Positions 18,401-26,286 of a stretch of 64,000 nt of DNA are shown piece by piece. Made by a program: the position numbers and the translations under genes. Within the stretch, counting starts at the first letter, position 1, and every line of letters starts with the position of its first letter. The notes under the pieces are model-generated. The model saw only the letters and a list, made by a program, of their open reading frames with translations, did not search any database and was not told where the DNA came from. Origin of the DNA: Galbibacter pacificus (GTDB taxonomy: Bacteria; Bacteroidota; Bacteroidia; Flavobacteriales; Flavobacteriaceae); the NCBI RefSeq assembly GCF_029603165.1, contig NZ_JAQSVC010000004.1, positions 248,001-312,000 of the forward strand. The letters are read 5' to 3'.

Positions 18401-18973
18401 ATGAATTTTGATCTAAAGGAAATTATAACCGCCGGCATGATTTTATTTGCCGTAATCGATATCGTAGGAAGCGTTCCAATAATTGTAGATTTGCGAAATA
18501 AGGTGGGTCATATACAATCGGAAAAGGCCTCCATTGTGGCTGCCGTTATCATGATTGCCTTTTTGTTTATTGGAGAAACCATTCTTTCGCTTATCGGCAT
18601 TGATGTAAACTCGTTTGCCGTTGCCGGATCTTTTATCATTTTCTTTTTGGCCATTGAAATGATTTTGGGCATTACCCTATATAAAGACGATGCGCCAGAA
18701 ACAGCTTCCATAGTCCCTTTGGCCTTCCCGTTAATTGCCGGGGCGGGTACCATGACGTCTATTCTATCGCTTAGGGCAGAATACCATGTGGAGAACATTA
18801 TAGTGGCCATTATTGTCAACATTATTATAGTTTACCTTGTATTGAAATCTTCCAGTAAAATAGGTAAGATTCTAGGTAAATCGGGTTTGGCTGTGATACG
18901 TAAAGTTTTTGGCGTAATTTTGCTGGCCATAGCCGTTAAGCTGTTTGCCACCAATGTAACCGGCTTGTTTTAA
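18401..18973 (+). CDS. MarC family integral membrane protein
   Basis: A 190-residue inner-membrane protein with six predicted helices. The MarC (UPF0056) hallmarks are the opening helix with DIVGSVPI, an AIEMILGI segment, and the PLAFPLIAGAGTMTSIL motif. E. coli MarC was once linked to multiple antibiotic resistance, but that role is not supported and the function is unknown. The next two genes follow closely on the same strand and may be cotranscribed. Confidence 0.9.
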   Translation: MNFDLKEIITAGMILFAVIDIVGSVPIIVDLRNKVGHIQSEKASIVAAVIMIAFLFIGETILSLIGIDVNSFAVAGSFIIFFLAIEMILGITLYKDDAPETASIVPLAFPLIAGAGTMTSILSLRAEYHVENIIVAIIVNIIIVYLVLKSSSKIGKILGKSGLAVIRKVFGVILLAIAVKLFATNVTGLF

Positions 18974-19015
18974 GGCGATTTTTTCACGGTATTAAAAAAA
19001 ATAAATCTATTTCAA

Positions 19016-19222
19016 ATGAAAATTTTAACTATAATCCTCATTCTATTTGCCGTTGCCATGATTGGTTTTAATGTAACCATGTTGGATTTCGACAGCCCGT
19101 TTCAAGGAGACAGTTTAATTGCGGTTATAGGAATTATAGCCTCGTTATGCGCGATTTTATTATTGTCGATATTCTATCAGTCTAAAAAAATTCAAGACAA
19201 ACTCAAAGAACAGGAAAAATAA
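19016..19222 (+). CDS. Small two-helix membrane protein, unknown
   Basis: A 68-residue protein with helices at about residues 3-21 and 35-53 and a short basic tail. Its stop overlaps the start of the following oxidoreductase (TAATG), so the two are translationally coupled. It could anchor or assist the oxidoreductase at the membrane; this is inference from coupling only. I do not recognise a family. Confidence 0.7.
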   Translation: MKILTIILILFAVAMIGFNVTMLDFDSPFQGDSLIAVIGIIASLCAILLLSIFYQSKKIQDKLKEQEK

Positions 19223-19830
19223 TGTTTGATGCGCTTATAATTGGCGGAGGGGCTTCGGGAATGCAGTGCGCATTGGTTTTGGGCTCTGCCCATAAAACAG
19301 CATACGCCAAGGACAAAAAAATAGGGATTGTAATGCACCAAAAAGCTTCGCACCTCCAATCGGCATTGCTCAACAATGTTCTAGGAATTCCACCAGGGAC
19401 CAGCGGGCTCGAAATACTGAATGAAGGAAAAAAGCAACTTGCAAATCTTTATCCGCAGATTGAGCAAATTGAAAAAGAAAAAGTTCTTTCCGTACAAGAA
19501 GAAAACGGCATATACACTGTTTCCACCAACAAAAGCACCTATGTCACCAAAATTGCGGTTATTGCCATAGGATATACCAACTTATTTAATATTGAAGGCC
19601 TAAAAGGCTATATAGAGCCACATGCTTTAAGCCCTGCCGAAAAAAACAGGGTTCAGCTTAAAAATTACAATCATTTAATTAAACAAGGGCTTTATGTTGC
19701 CGGCACGCTTGCCGGATGGAGAAGTCAATTTGCCATTGCGGCGGGTAGCGGGGCACAAGTAGCAACCGACATCCTTACGTTTTGGAACGACGGCAAGCAT
19801 ACAAAAGTGCACGACAAGCTCGATGTTTGA
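19222..19830 (+). CDS. Small FAD-dependent pyridine-nucleotide-disulfide-like oxidoreductase
   Basis: A 202-residue flavoprotein. The Rossmann FAD motif GGGASG lies at residues 8-13. The second FAD region is visible as YVAGTLAGWRSQFAIAAGSGAQVA near the C terminus, like the GD-x-A segment of thioredoxin reductases. It is about one third shorter than thioredoxin reductase and lacks both a recognisable NAD(P)H domain and the CxxC redox pair, so it is not a TrxB. Related short proteins are annotated as FAD-dependent oxidoreductases of unknown substrate. It is translationally coupled to the small membrane protein. Confidence 0.75.
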   Translation: MFDALIIGGGASGMQCALVLGSAHKTAYAKDKKIGIVMHQKASHLQSALLNNVLGIPPGTSGLEILNEGKKQLANLYPQIEQIEKEKVLSVQEENGIYTVSTNKSTYVTKIAVIAIGYTNLFNIEGLKGYIEPHALSPAEKNRVQLKNYNHLIKQGLYVAGTLAGWRSQFAIAAGSGAQVATDILTFWNDGKHTKVHDKLDV

Positions 19831-19891
19831 GATGTAGTTTTTTATAGTTGAAGTTTATATCTCCGGAGAAATAACATATACCTGAGTTCGA

Positions 19892-21520
19892 TTATTCTGT
19901 TTCTTGATATTGTGCCGTTTCCACATCAGCTTCATCAGCCTCTGCAACATGTAGGACGGCTTCAAGCATGGCATCATTTTGCTTTAGGATCTGCTGCTGA
20001 ATGTTCTCGTCGTACAATTGCTCTGCCATAGTGGCTTTAATATAGAGTTTCAGGTTCTCCTTGTAAGGCGTTAAGTCGATATTCAGGCCACGGTCTTCGG
20101 CATAATACATAAAATCGTCTACCATTTCGTCGTTCACCACAAAGTTCAATATAAATTCGTTAGGTGAAATTTCATTGTAGGTATTTCTATGCATATCTAA
20201 ATATTCAAAAACATAAAAAGACATAAATCCAGAGTCGAGCATACTGTTTACCCACGCTTCTTCCTGGGTAGCATTAATAGGCACAAAGATATCGGGGATA
20301 ATGCCCCCCCCACCGTAAACTATTTTTCCTTTGGGAGTTTTAAAAACCAGGGAATCAGCTATTTTAATACTATCGGCCGAGCGCATTTCGCCGTTCTCGT
20401 ACCTTTTATAAAACTGTTTGTAATAATCTTCGGTACCATTTTCGTAAGAGCGCTGAATAGACCTTCCTGTAGGGGTATAATATCTCGATACGGTAAGCCT
20501 CACCGAAGATCCATCGCCTAAGCCCATTTCGCGCTGCACCAGTCCTTTTCCAAAAGAGCGTCGCCCGATTATGGTCCCACGGTCGTTGTCTTGCAATGCA
20601 CCAGCTACGATTTCGCTAGCAGAAGCCGATTTTTCATTGATAAGCACATAAATTTCTCCATCTTCAAAATTCCCCCTTTTAGAAGCATATGCTTTTTCTA
20701 TGGCACCACTTTTGTTTTTGGTAAAAAGTATTAGTTTATCATCTTCCAGAAATTCATCGGCTATTTGTTCGGCTATGCCCAAATACCCGCCAGGGTTATC
20801 GCGCAAATCCAAAGCAAGTTTTGTTATGCCCTGTTTTTGAAGTTGGTTAAGCGCACTTTTAAATTCGCGGTACGTACTTTCCGCAAAGCGGTTAATTTTA
20901 ATGTAACCCAGATCTGAAGCCAATAAATAATAGGCATCGACACTTTGTAGGGGTACCTCGGCCCGTTTTAGGTCTATTTTTAGTGTTTTCTTTTCAGAAG
21001 GCCGGTATACCAGTAATTTTATAGATGTTTTATTGTCGCCTTTTAATTTGCTTACTATTTCCCGGCTACTTAATTCCTTTCCGTAAAGGGTATCGTTATC
21101 GGCCATTAATATCCTGTCTCCGGCCCTGATCCCTGCCTTCATGCTCGGACCGCCTTCTATTGGCCTGATAACGGCCAGCGAGTCTTTGTACATGTAAAAG
21201 CTCACGCCCACGCCCACAAAGTCGCCTTTCATGTTTTCTGCAACTTTTGCCGCTTCCCTTTTTGGAATATACACAGAATGGGGGTCCAGCTTGTTTAATA
21301 TATTGTTTACCGTTACGTCTACAATGCTATCTGTATTTACATCATCTACATATTCGTAATCTATATAATCGATAAGCCTGTTTAATTTGTCTTTTTTAGA
21401 ATTTGTAGAGAAAAGTTTTTCGGGGGTATCGTTAAAGTTTAACTTTCCGCCAATAAAAATTCCAACTGCCAATGCAGCAGCAATAATGAGGGGCAATAAA
21501 TAGTTTTTGTTTTTCAGCAT
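19892..21520 (-). CDS. S41 family carboxyl-terminal processing peptidase
   Basis: Periplasmic or membrane-anchored serine protease of 542 residues. Domains in order: an N-terminal membrane anchor (about residues 7-24), a PDZ domain (around GVGVSFYMYKDSLAVIRPIEGGPSMKAGIRAGDRIL), and the S41 catalytic domain. The catalytic serine is in NEKSASASEIVAGAL and the lysine in RRSFGKGLVQ. The family degrades or processes proteins from their C termini (CtpA/Prc). The C-terminal extension ends in an acidic, glutamine-rich tail. It is directly abutted by the dCMP deaminase gene upstream (no spacer), so the two are cotranscribed. Confidence 0.92.
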   Translation of the reverse strand: MLKNKNYLLPLIIAAALAVGIFIGGKLNFNDTPEKLFSTNSKKDKLNRLIDYIDYEYVDDVNTDSIVDVTVNNILNKLDPHSVYIPKREAAKVAENMKGDFVGVGVSFYMYKDSLAVIRPIEGGPSMKAGIRAGDRILMADNDTLYGKELSSREIVSKLKGDNKTSIKLLVYRPSEKKTLKIDLKRAEVPLQSVDAYYLLASDLGYIKINRFAESTYREFKSALNQLQKQGITKLALDLRDNPGGYLGIAEQIADEFLEDDKLILFTKNKSGAIEKAYASKRGNFEDGEIYVLINEKSASASEIVAGALQDNDRGTIIGRRSFGKGLVQREMGLGDGSSVRLTVSRYYTPTGRSIQRSYENGTEDYYKQFYKRYENGEMRSADSIKIADSLVFKTPKGKIVYGGGGIIPDIFVPINATQEEAWVNSMLDSGFMSFYVFEYLDMHRNTYNEISPNEFILNFVVNDEMVDDFMYYAEDRGLNIDLTPYKENLKLYIKATMAEQLYDENIQQQILKQNDAMLEAVLHVAEADEADVETAQYQETE

Positions 21521-21955
21521 TTAATCTTCTTCTAAGTTCTCCATATGCACCAGCTCTACGCCGGCCTTTTCTAAAAATTGTAATCCTTCGCTATCTTTAT
21601 ATGCATGTATGTACACAACCCGTTTAATCCCTGCCTGGTGTACCAGTTTACTACATTCCTTACACGGAGACAAGGTTATATAGAGGGTAGCTCCATGGCA
21701 CGACTGCGTAGACGATGCTACTTTAAGTATGGCATTTGCCTCGGCATGCAGGACGTACCATTTGGTAAAACCTTCTTCATCTTCGCATACATTTTCGAAT
21801 CCGGTCGGGGTGCCGTTGTATCCATCAGAGATAATCATTCTATCTTTAACAATAATTGCGCCAACTTGTTTTCTTTTACAATGTGACAGTTTTCCCCATT
21901 CCTGAGCCATTCTTAAATAAGCCCTGTCGTATCTTGCCTGCTTTTTATCAATCAT
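21521..21955 (-). CDS. dCMP deaminase (ComE/DCTD type)
   Basis: Deaminates dCMP to dUMP, feeding thymidylate synthesis. Zinc ligands and catalytic residues are intact: HAE at 70-72 and PCKEC with Cys98 and Cys101. The DGYNGTPTGFENVCEDE segment is the deoxycytidylate deaminase signature. I start at ATG 21955 (MIDKKQARYDRAYLRMAQEW, 144 residues). The frame is open for 16 more codons upstream, but those do not resemble the family. A 13-base palindrome CTCACT-T-AGTGAG (22070-22082) lies upstream and could be an operator. Confidence 0.9.
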   Translation of the reverse strand: MIDKKQARYDRAYLRMAQEWGKLSHCKRKQVGAIIVKDRMIISDGYNGTPTGFENVCEDEEGFTKWYVLHAEANAILKVASSTQSCHGATLYITLSPCKECSKLVHQAGIKRVVYIHAYKDSEGLQFLEKAGVELVHMENLEED

Positions 21956-22084
21956 AGCATTTGTTGAAGCAACTGACCCGGGCATGCCCAAAAGCCATCT
22001 CAATTAAATTATTTATTGGCAAGCCAGCAATATAGCATTGTCCCGCCGGGTTTTTAAATTCTTGAAAACCTCACTTAGTGAGTT

Positions 22085-22113
22085 AAAAAAAGCAACACTA
22101 ATTGATAGGTTGC
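22085..22113 (-). terminator. Terminator of the HupE-like gene
   Basis: On the minus strand GCAAC and GTTGC (22109-22113 with 22092-22096) form a stem followed by seven T, downstream of the HupE-like stop codon. Confidence 0.6.
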
Positions 22114-22177
22114 CTATTTCGAGACGAAGATAAAGGCTTTGAACCTTAATTACAACTTGAATACAGTTAATTTTAAC

Positions 22178-22765
22178 CTAATTAAATGCACATGAGTTAA
22201 TTAACATGGGAATTACAAATCCTATTACTATTGCTGAAATGACCATAATCCAGTCTCTTTTATTAAACCGAAAGATATTCTGCACCAAAAATCCAATGAT
22301 CAACACTATTATAACCACGATAATCTGCGAAGCCTCGATGCCCAATGCAAATTCCAGCAGCGGCACCAATTTGTTTGAAGCACTGGCCACTATTTGCTTA
22401 AAATATGTAGAAAACCCTAACCCGTGTATGAGTCCGAAAAACAAGGTAGCAAAAAATGCCAAGCCAAACTTTTCCCGTTTTGCCCCTTTTCCGGCAGTAA
22501 AAATATTAAACACGGCCGTAATAAATATGGTAATTGGTATTAAGCATTCTACAAGTCCGGAACTAGCCGTAACAACACCATATGTGGCCAATATAAGTGA
22601 AAGTGTATGCCCCAACGTAAAAATAGTGACCAACCATAACACCCTTTTCCAATTGCTAAAGGTATAAGGCACCGTTAATACAATGAAAAACAATACATGG
22701 TCGTATGCATTGATATCGAGTACGTGATTAAGCCCGAGCTTAAAATAGAACCAAAACTGATCCAT
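22178..22765 (-). CDS. HupE/UreJ family membrane protein
   Basis: A 195-residue protein with six predicted helices. It shows the HupE/UreJ hallmarks HVLDINAYDHVLFF, FTLGHTLSL and FFGLIHGLGFS, whose histidines suggest metal binding. Members beside hydrogenase or urease genes are nickel permeases. No hydrogenase or urease gene lies nearby here, so transport of nickel is not supported by context. It stands alone, flanked by its own terminator. Confidence 0.85.
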   Translation of the reverse strand: MDQFWFYFKLGLNHVLDINAYDHVLFFIVLTVPYTFSNWKRVLWLVTIFTLGHTLSLILATYGVVTASSGLVECLIPITIFITAVFNIFTAGKGAKREKFGLAFFATLFFGLIHGLGFSTYFKQIVASASNKLVPLLEFALGIEASQIIVVIIVLIIGFLVQNIFRFNKRDWIMVISAIVIGFVIPMLINSCAFN

Positions 22766-22914
22766 ATTGCATTTAGATTTATGGGTTTGTCAAACTTACA
22801 ATTATTTTAAAAAATCCGTTAAAATTCTAACAAACATTCGCTAAAATTTCACATCTCCTAAAAGTACTTTTTTTAATTCTTTGATACACAGGTGAAAAAT
22901 AATCCAATCTTTAT

Positions 22915-23643
22915 TTACATCCCCCGCTCTTTTTGAATCTGCTCATAAGCCATTTGCACTTCCTTAAATTTATCCTCGGCCCCTTTTTTTATGGCTTCAT
23001 CGTTTGTACGTACTTTATCGGGATGGTATTTTTTTACCATTTGCCGGTAGGCGGCCTTTACATCGGCATCACTGGCATTTTTGTTGATTTCTAGAATTTT
23101 ATAGGCCGTATCGGCCGATTTGACAAACATAGCCTTGATACTTTCAAAATCCCTGTAATGAATTCTAAAATAGCCCGCAATCTCACGAATTTTAAGCCGT
23201 TCCGATTCCGTTACGGCACCATCGGCTTGGGCAATCCCAAAAAGAAAGTGCAATAATTGCAATCGGACTTCATATCGTGTCCGTTGGTTTAAATAGCCAC
23301 AAATACGTTTGGCAGAAACCTCCCTTTTTTTAACAATTTCATTAAAAGTTTTAAAAATGGCATTTGCCTTGTCTTCCCCATACGTTGCAATAAAGTAGCT
23401 GCGCACGTATTGCAGTTCGTTTTGGTTGACTTTTCCGTCGGCTTTGATTACAATCGAACAGAGCGAGAGCAGATTCAGCTCAAAATCGGCCGGGGAAACT
23501 TTGTCTCTATCATTAAAAATAGTGTCAATACGTATTCCACCCTTTCTTTGGCTATCTATTAAACTGCCAACAATAAACCCGATAACAACACCTGGAATCC
23601 GCAAAAAAAAGTATCCGGCAAATGCCAAGATCCATTTAAACAT
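22915..23643 (-). CDS. DjlA-like membrane-anchored TerB/DnaJ protein
   Basis: A 242-residue co-chaperone-like protein. An N-terminal hydrophobic segment with a glycine-rich stretch (about residues 3-28) is followed by a TerB-type helical domain (about 55-165) with two acidic repeats (IKADGKVNQNE, AQADGAVTESE). A C-terminal J domain carries the HPD motif (KKYHPDKV), which stimulates DnaK. The order membrane segment, TerB, J domain is that of DjlA. In E. coli DjlA links DnaK to envelope stress signalling; the role here is not known. Confidence 0.88.
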   Translation of the reverse strand: MFKWILAFAGYFFLRIPGVVIGFIVGSLIDSQRKGGIRIDTIFNDRDKVSPADFELNLLSLCSIVIKADGKVNQNELQYVRSYFIATYGEDKANAIFKTFNEIVKKREVSAKRICGYLNQRTRYEVRLQLLHFLFGIAQADGAVTESERLKIREIAGYFRIHYRDFESIKAMFVKSADTAYKILEINKNASDADVKAAYRQMVKKYHPDKVRTNDEAIKKGAEDKFKEVQMAYEQIQKERGM

Positions 23644-23663
23644 AACATTTTTTTTATAAGCTT

Positions 23664-23671
23664 CAAATATA
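23664..23671 (-). promoter_or_regulatory. -7 element of the DjlA-like gene
   Basis: TATATTTG on the minus strand lies 20 bases before the start codon. No -33 element is evident. Confidence 0.4.
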
Positions 23672-23837
23672 AGGCTATTTTGTTGGTTGCTATATGAATT
23701 GATGTTTATTAAAATTTACATGCAACCAGCGACATTCAGGTCAGCTTATAAAAAAATTAACATAAACCCATTTAACTTCAATAAAAATCGGCAAAATCAT
23801 AAGCCTTAAATCAACATAAAAAGTGTATGTTTTTCTT

Positions 23838-23845
23838 TATCTTTG
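23838..23845 (+). promoter_or_regulatory. -7 element of the bacilliredoxin gene
   Basis: TATCTTTG matches TAnnTTTG exactly, 46 bases before the start codon. The divergent DjlA-like promoter is about 165 bases away. Confidence 0.45.
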
Positions 23846-23891
23846 CGACTTAATTAGTTAACTGAAATAAAAATATTAAAATATAGCGATT

Positions 23892-24302
23892 ATGTATCCA
23901 GCAGAATTAGTAAAACCCATGAAAGACGACCTTGTAGCTGTAGGTTTTGAAGAATTACTCTCAACTGAAGCCGTAGATGCCGCCATGAAAAAAGAAGGTA
24001 CAACACTAGTGGTCGTAAATTCCGTTTGCGGTTGTGCCGCGGCCAATGCAAGACCCGGTGCAAAAATGAGTTTGAGAAATGCAAAAACCCCAGATAATTT
24101 ATATACGGTTTTTGCAGGCTTTGACAAAGAAGCTACCGACAAGGCACGGGAATATATGTTGCCGTTCCCCCCATCTTCACCTTGTATGGCTTTGTTTAAA
24201 GACGGCGAATTGGTACATATGTTGGAAAGGCATCATATTGAAGGGAGACCAGCAGAAATTATTGCCGATAACCTTACCGAAGCATATAACGAGCACTGCT
24301 AA
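23892..24302 (+). CDS. BrxA/BrxB family bacilliredoxin
   Basis: A 136-residue thioredoxin-fold protein of the YphP/YqiW family. The active site is CGC (Cys46 and Cys48) in VVNSVCGCAAANARPG, followed by the SPCMALFKDGELVHMLERH segment containing the conserved cis-proline region. In Bacillus these proteins remove bacillithiol from S-thiolated proteins; Bacteroidota also use bacillithiol-like chemistry in some lineages. No bacillithiol synthesis gene is in this window, so the in vivo thiol is inferred. It is monocistronic with its own promoter and terminator. Confidence 0.9.
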   Translation: MYPAELVKPMKDDLVAVGFEELLSTEAVDAAMKKEGTTLVVVNSVCGCAAANARPGAKMSLRNAKTPDNLYTVFAGFDKEATDKAREYMLPFPPSSPCMALFKDGELVHMLERHHIEGRPAEIIADNLTEAYNEHC

Positions 24303-24333
24303 GCAAAATAGTATGCTTTTAACCGCATTCAAG

Positions 24334-24358
24334 CCACGTTTTTACACGTGGTTTTTTT
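24334..24358 (+). terminator. Intrinsic terminator of the bacilliredoxin gene
   Basis: CCACGT (24334-24339) pairs with ACGTGG (24346-24351), followed by seven T. The T run continues directly into a TAnnTTTG element. Confidence 0.8.
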
Positions 24359-24365
24359 ATTTTTG
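24358..24365 (+). promoter_or_regulatory. -7 element abutting the terminator
   Basis: TATTTTTG matches TAnnTTTG and begins at the last T of the preceding terminator. It is placed to drive the phosphatase/plsC/HD operon from a start near 24371. Confidence 0.4.
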
Positions 24366-24386
24366 CCAATAAATACCATTACACAT

Positions 24387-24836
24387 TTGGAACTTAGAAT
24401 ACTATTTATTTGTACCGGAAATTATTACCGAAGCAGGTTTGCAGAAATTTTATTCAACGAGCTCTGCCAAGAAGAAGGGATTCGGTTTCGGGCTTTTTCA
24501 AAGGGACTCCGGTTATCCAGTAACAACAAAGGGCCCATTTCCATACATACCAAAAACTATATGGAAAAGTTACGCATAGACATATCCAACCAGTTACGGA
24601 TGCCCATTCCTGTTACTGCTGAAGACTTTGACTATTACCATACAGTTATTGCCATGGATGAAAACGAACACCGCGACTTGATGAAAGAAACTTTTCCAGA
24701 AATGGAAAATAAAATATCGTACTGGCTTTTTGCCGATGATTATATAGAAGCCCCCGAAAAAGTACTTCCGCTGTTGGAAAAGAAAACCCGGGAATTTGTA
24801 GAACAATTAAAAGAGGAACTCCATACAAAAAAGTAA
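24387..24836 (+). CDS. Low-molecular-weight protein-tyrosine-phosphatase-like protein
   Basis: A 149-residue protein with the phosphatase P-loop CTGNYYRSR (Cys9, Arg15) immediately after the first strand (LRILFIC), as in LMW-PTP and arsenate reductase folds. The canonical loop is CxGNxCRSP; here a Tyr replaces the second Cys and Arg replaces the Pro. The DPD-type general acid is not obvious. FADDYIEAPEK near residue 120 could contain it, so activity is plausible but not certain. There is no in-frame ATG before the P-loop. I choose TTG 24387 (reads MELRILFICTGN); the GTG at 24348 lies inside the upstream terminator. plsC follows after six bases. Confidence 0.75.
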   Translation: MELRILFICTGNYYRSRFAEILFNELCQEEGIRFRAFSKGLRLSSNNKGPISIHTKNYMEKLRIDISNQLRMPIPVTAEDFDYYHTVIAMDENEHRDLMKETFPEMENKISYWLFADDYIEAPEKVLPLLEKKTREFVEQLKEELHTKK

Positions 24837-24842
24837 GGTTAA

Positions 24843-25577
24843 ATGAAAAAGATACTTTCCTATCCATTGTCTGTTGTTTATTTTATATTCTTTGGGCTGT
24901 TACTCGTTATTTTCCATCCCATTCAATGGATATGCCATAATTTATTGGGTTATCAGGCCCATAAAAAAAGCGTCGACATACTAAATTGGTTTTTAATGCG
25001 GAGCCTGTTATTGTTGGGAACGACCGTTTCGTTTAGAAACCCTCATAAAATTGCAACAAACCAGCCGTGCATCATTGTTACCAACCATCAAAGTATGTAC
25101 GATATTTCTCCCATTGTCTGGCATATGAGAAAACATCACCCTAAATTTATCAGCAAAAAAGAACTGGGCAAGGGCATCCCGAGCATTTCATACAATTTAA
25201 GGCACGGAGGGTCAGCTTTGATAGACAGGAAAGACAAAGAGCAAGCATTTAAGGAGATACTAAAAGTGGCCAATTATGCCAAAGAAAACAACAGGTCGAT
25301 TGTTATATTCCCCGAAGGGACACGCAGCAGGAACGGCAAGCCAAAACGTTTTCAAACAGGAGGGCTTAAAATATTGCTTAAAAAAATCCCCAATGCAACC
25401 GTTGTGCCCATAAGCATCAATAATTCATGGAAAACCCTGCGCTACGGTAAATTTCCAATGGGCATAGGCACCCATATAACTTTTGATGTCCATACGCCTA
25501 TTGGGGCCAGGGACCTGCCTCCAGATGAGCTTATTGCCAAAATTGAAGAAACCATTAGCAGCCATATAAATTATTAA
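24843..25577 (+). CDS. plsC: 1-acyl-sn-glycerol-3-phosphate acyltransferase
   Basis: Adds the second acyl chain to lysophosphatidate, giving phosphatidate for membrane phospholipids. The 244-residue protein has an N-terminal hydrophobic anchor (about residues 7-27), the catalytic NHxxxxD motif (NHQSMYD, His82 and Asp87) and the substrate-binding FPEGTRSR motif (Glu158). It is tightly packed between the phosphatase-like gene and the HD hydrolase, so they form an operon. One base separates it from the next start codon. Confidence 0.93.
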   Translation: MKKILSYPLSVVYFIFFGLLLVIFHPIQWICHNLLGYQAHKKSVDILNWFLMRSLLLLGTTVSFRNPHKIATNQPCIIVTNHQSMYDISPIVWHMRKHHPKFISKKELGKGIPSISYNLRHGGSALIDRKDKEQAFKEILKVANYAKENNRSIVIFPEGTRSRNGKPKRFQTGGLKILLKKIPNATVVPISINNSWKTLRYGKFPMGIGTHITFDVHTPIGARDLPPDELIAKIEETISSHINY

Positions 25578-25578
25578 T

Positions 25579-26235
25579 ATGACCAATACAGAAACCATTG
25601 AACAAACCATTGCCTTTGTAAAGGAGACCCTAATAAATGCTGAAGGTGGCCACGATTGGTTTCATATACAACGTGTTTTTAACAATGCCCTGCTTATTGC
25701 CAAAGACGAAAAAAAAGCCGACCCACTGGTAGTTGGGCTTGGTGCGCTTTTGCACGATATTGCCGATGCCAAATTTCATGATGGCGACGAAACCATTGGG
25801 CCCAAGACCGCCGATACTTTTTTAAGAAGCATTAAAGTAGACGAAACCACCATTGAACACGTAAAAAAGATTATTGAGAACATCTCTTTTAAAGGAGGTA
25901 ATTTCAATCAGCAGTTCAAATCCTTGGAACTCGATATTATTCAGGATGCAGACCGACTGGATGCCATTGGCGCCATTGGCATTGCCCGGTGCTTTAATTA
26001 CGGTGGGTTTAAAAACAGAAAACTGTACGACCCAGAAATTGCTCCGAAAATGAACATGAGCAAAGCCGAATACAAAAAAAGCCAATCCCCCACCATAAAT
26101 CATTTTTACGAAAAATTATTGCTTTTAAAAGACCGGATGAACACTAAGACCGGAAAAAAAATTGCCCAGAAAAGGCATGAGTACATGGAAGGTTTTTTAG
26201 AAGAATTTTACAACGAAGTTAATGGCCGATTATAA
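25579..26235 (+). CDS. HD-domain phosphohydrolase (YedJ-like)
   Basis: A 218-residue cytoplasmic protein. The HD-domain metal ligands are seen as H in GGHDWFHIQRV, HD in GALLHDIADAKF, and a downstream D in IIQDADRLDAIGAIGIAR. This arrangement matches the YedJ/YpgQ subfamily of nucleotide or phosphoesterase-like hydrolases. The substrate is not predictable from sequence; some relatives act on nucleoside triphosphates. It is the last gene of the operon and is convergent with the regulator of the glucan locus. Confidence 0.88.
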   Translation: MTNTETIEQTIAFVKETLINAEGGHDWFHIQRVFNNALLIAKDEKKADPLVVGLGALLHDIADAKFHDGDETIGPKTADTFLRSIKVDETTIEHVKKIIENISFKGGNFNQQFKSLELDIIQDADRLDAIGAIGIARCFNYGGFKNRKLYDPEIAPKMNMSKAEYKKSQSPTINHFYEKLLLLKDRMNTKTGKKIAQKRHEYMEGFLEEFYNEVNGRL

Positions 26236-26286
26236 CTTTTTAACCATAGAAAATCGATGTCATGGAATAGGCGATTGATGTAGTAA

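Noticed and set aside
19222-19830. Thioredoxin reductase
   Set aside because: No CxxC active site and no NAD(P)H domain.
24348-24386. GTG start for the phosphatase-like gene
   Set aside because: It falls in the bacilliredoxin terminator, upstream of the predicted transcription start.
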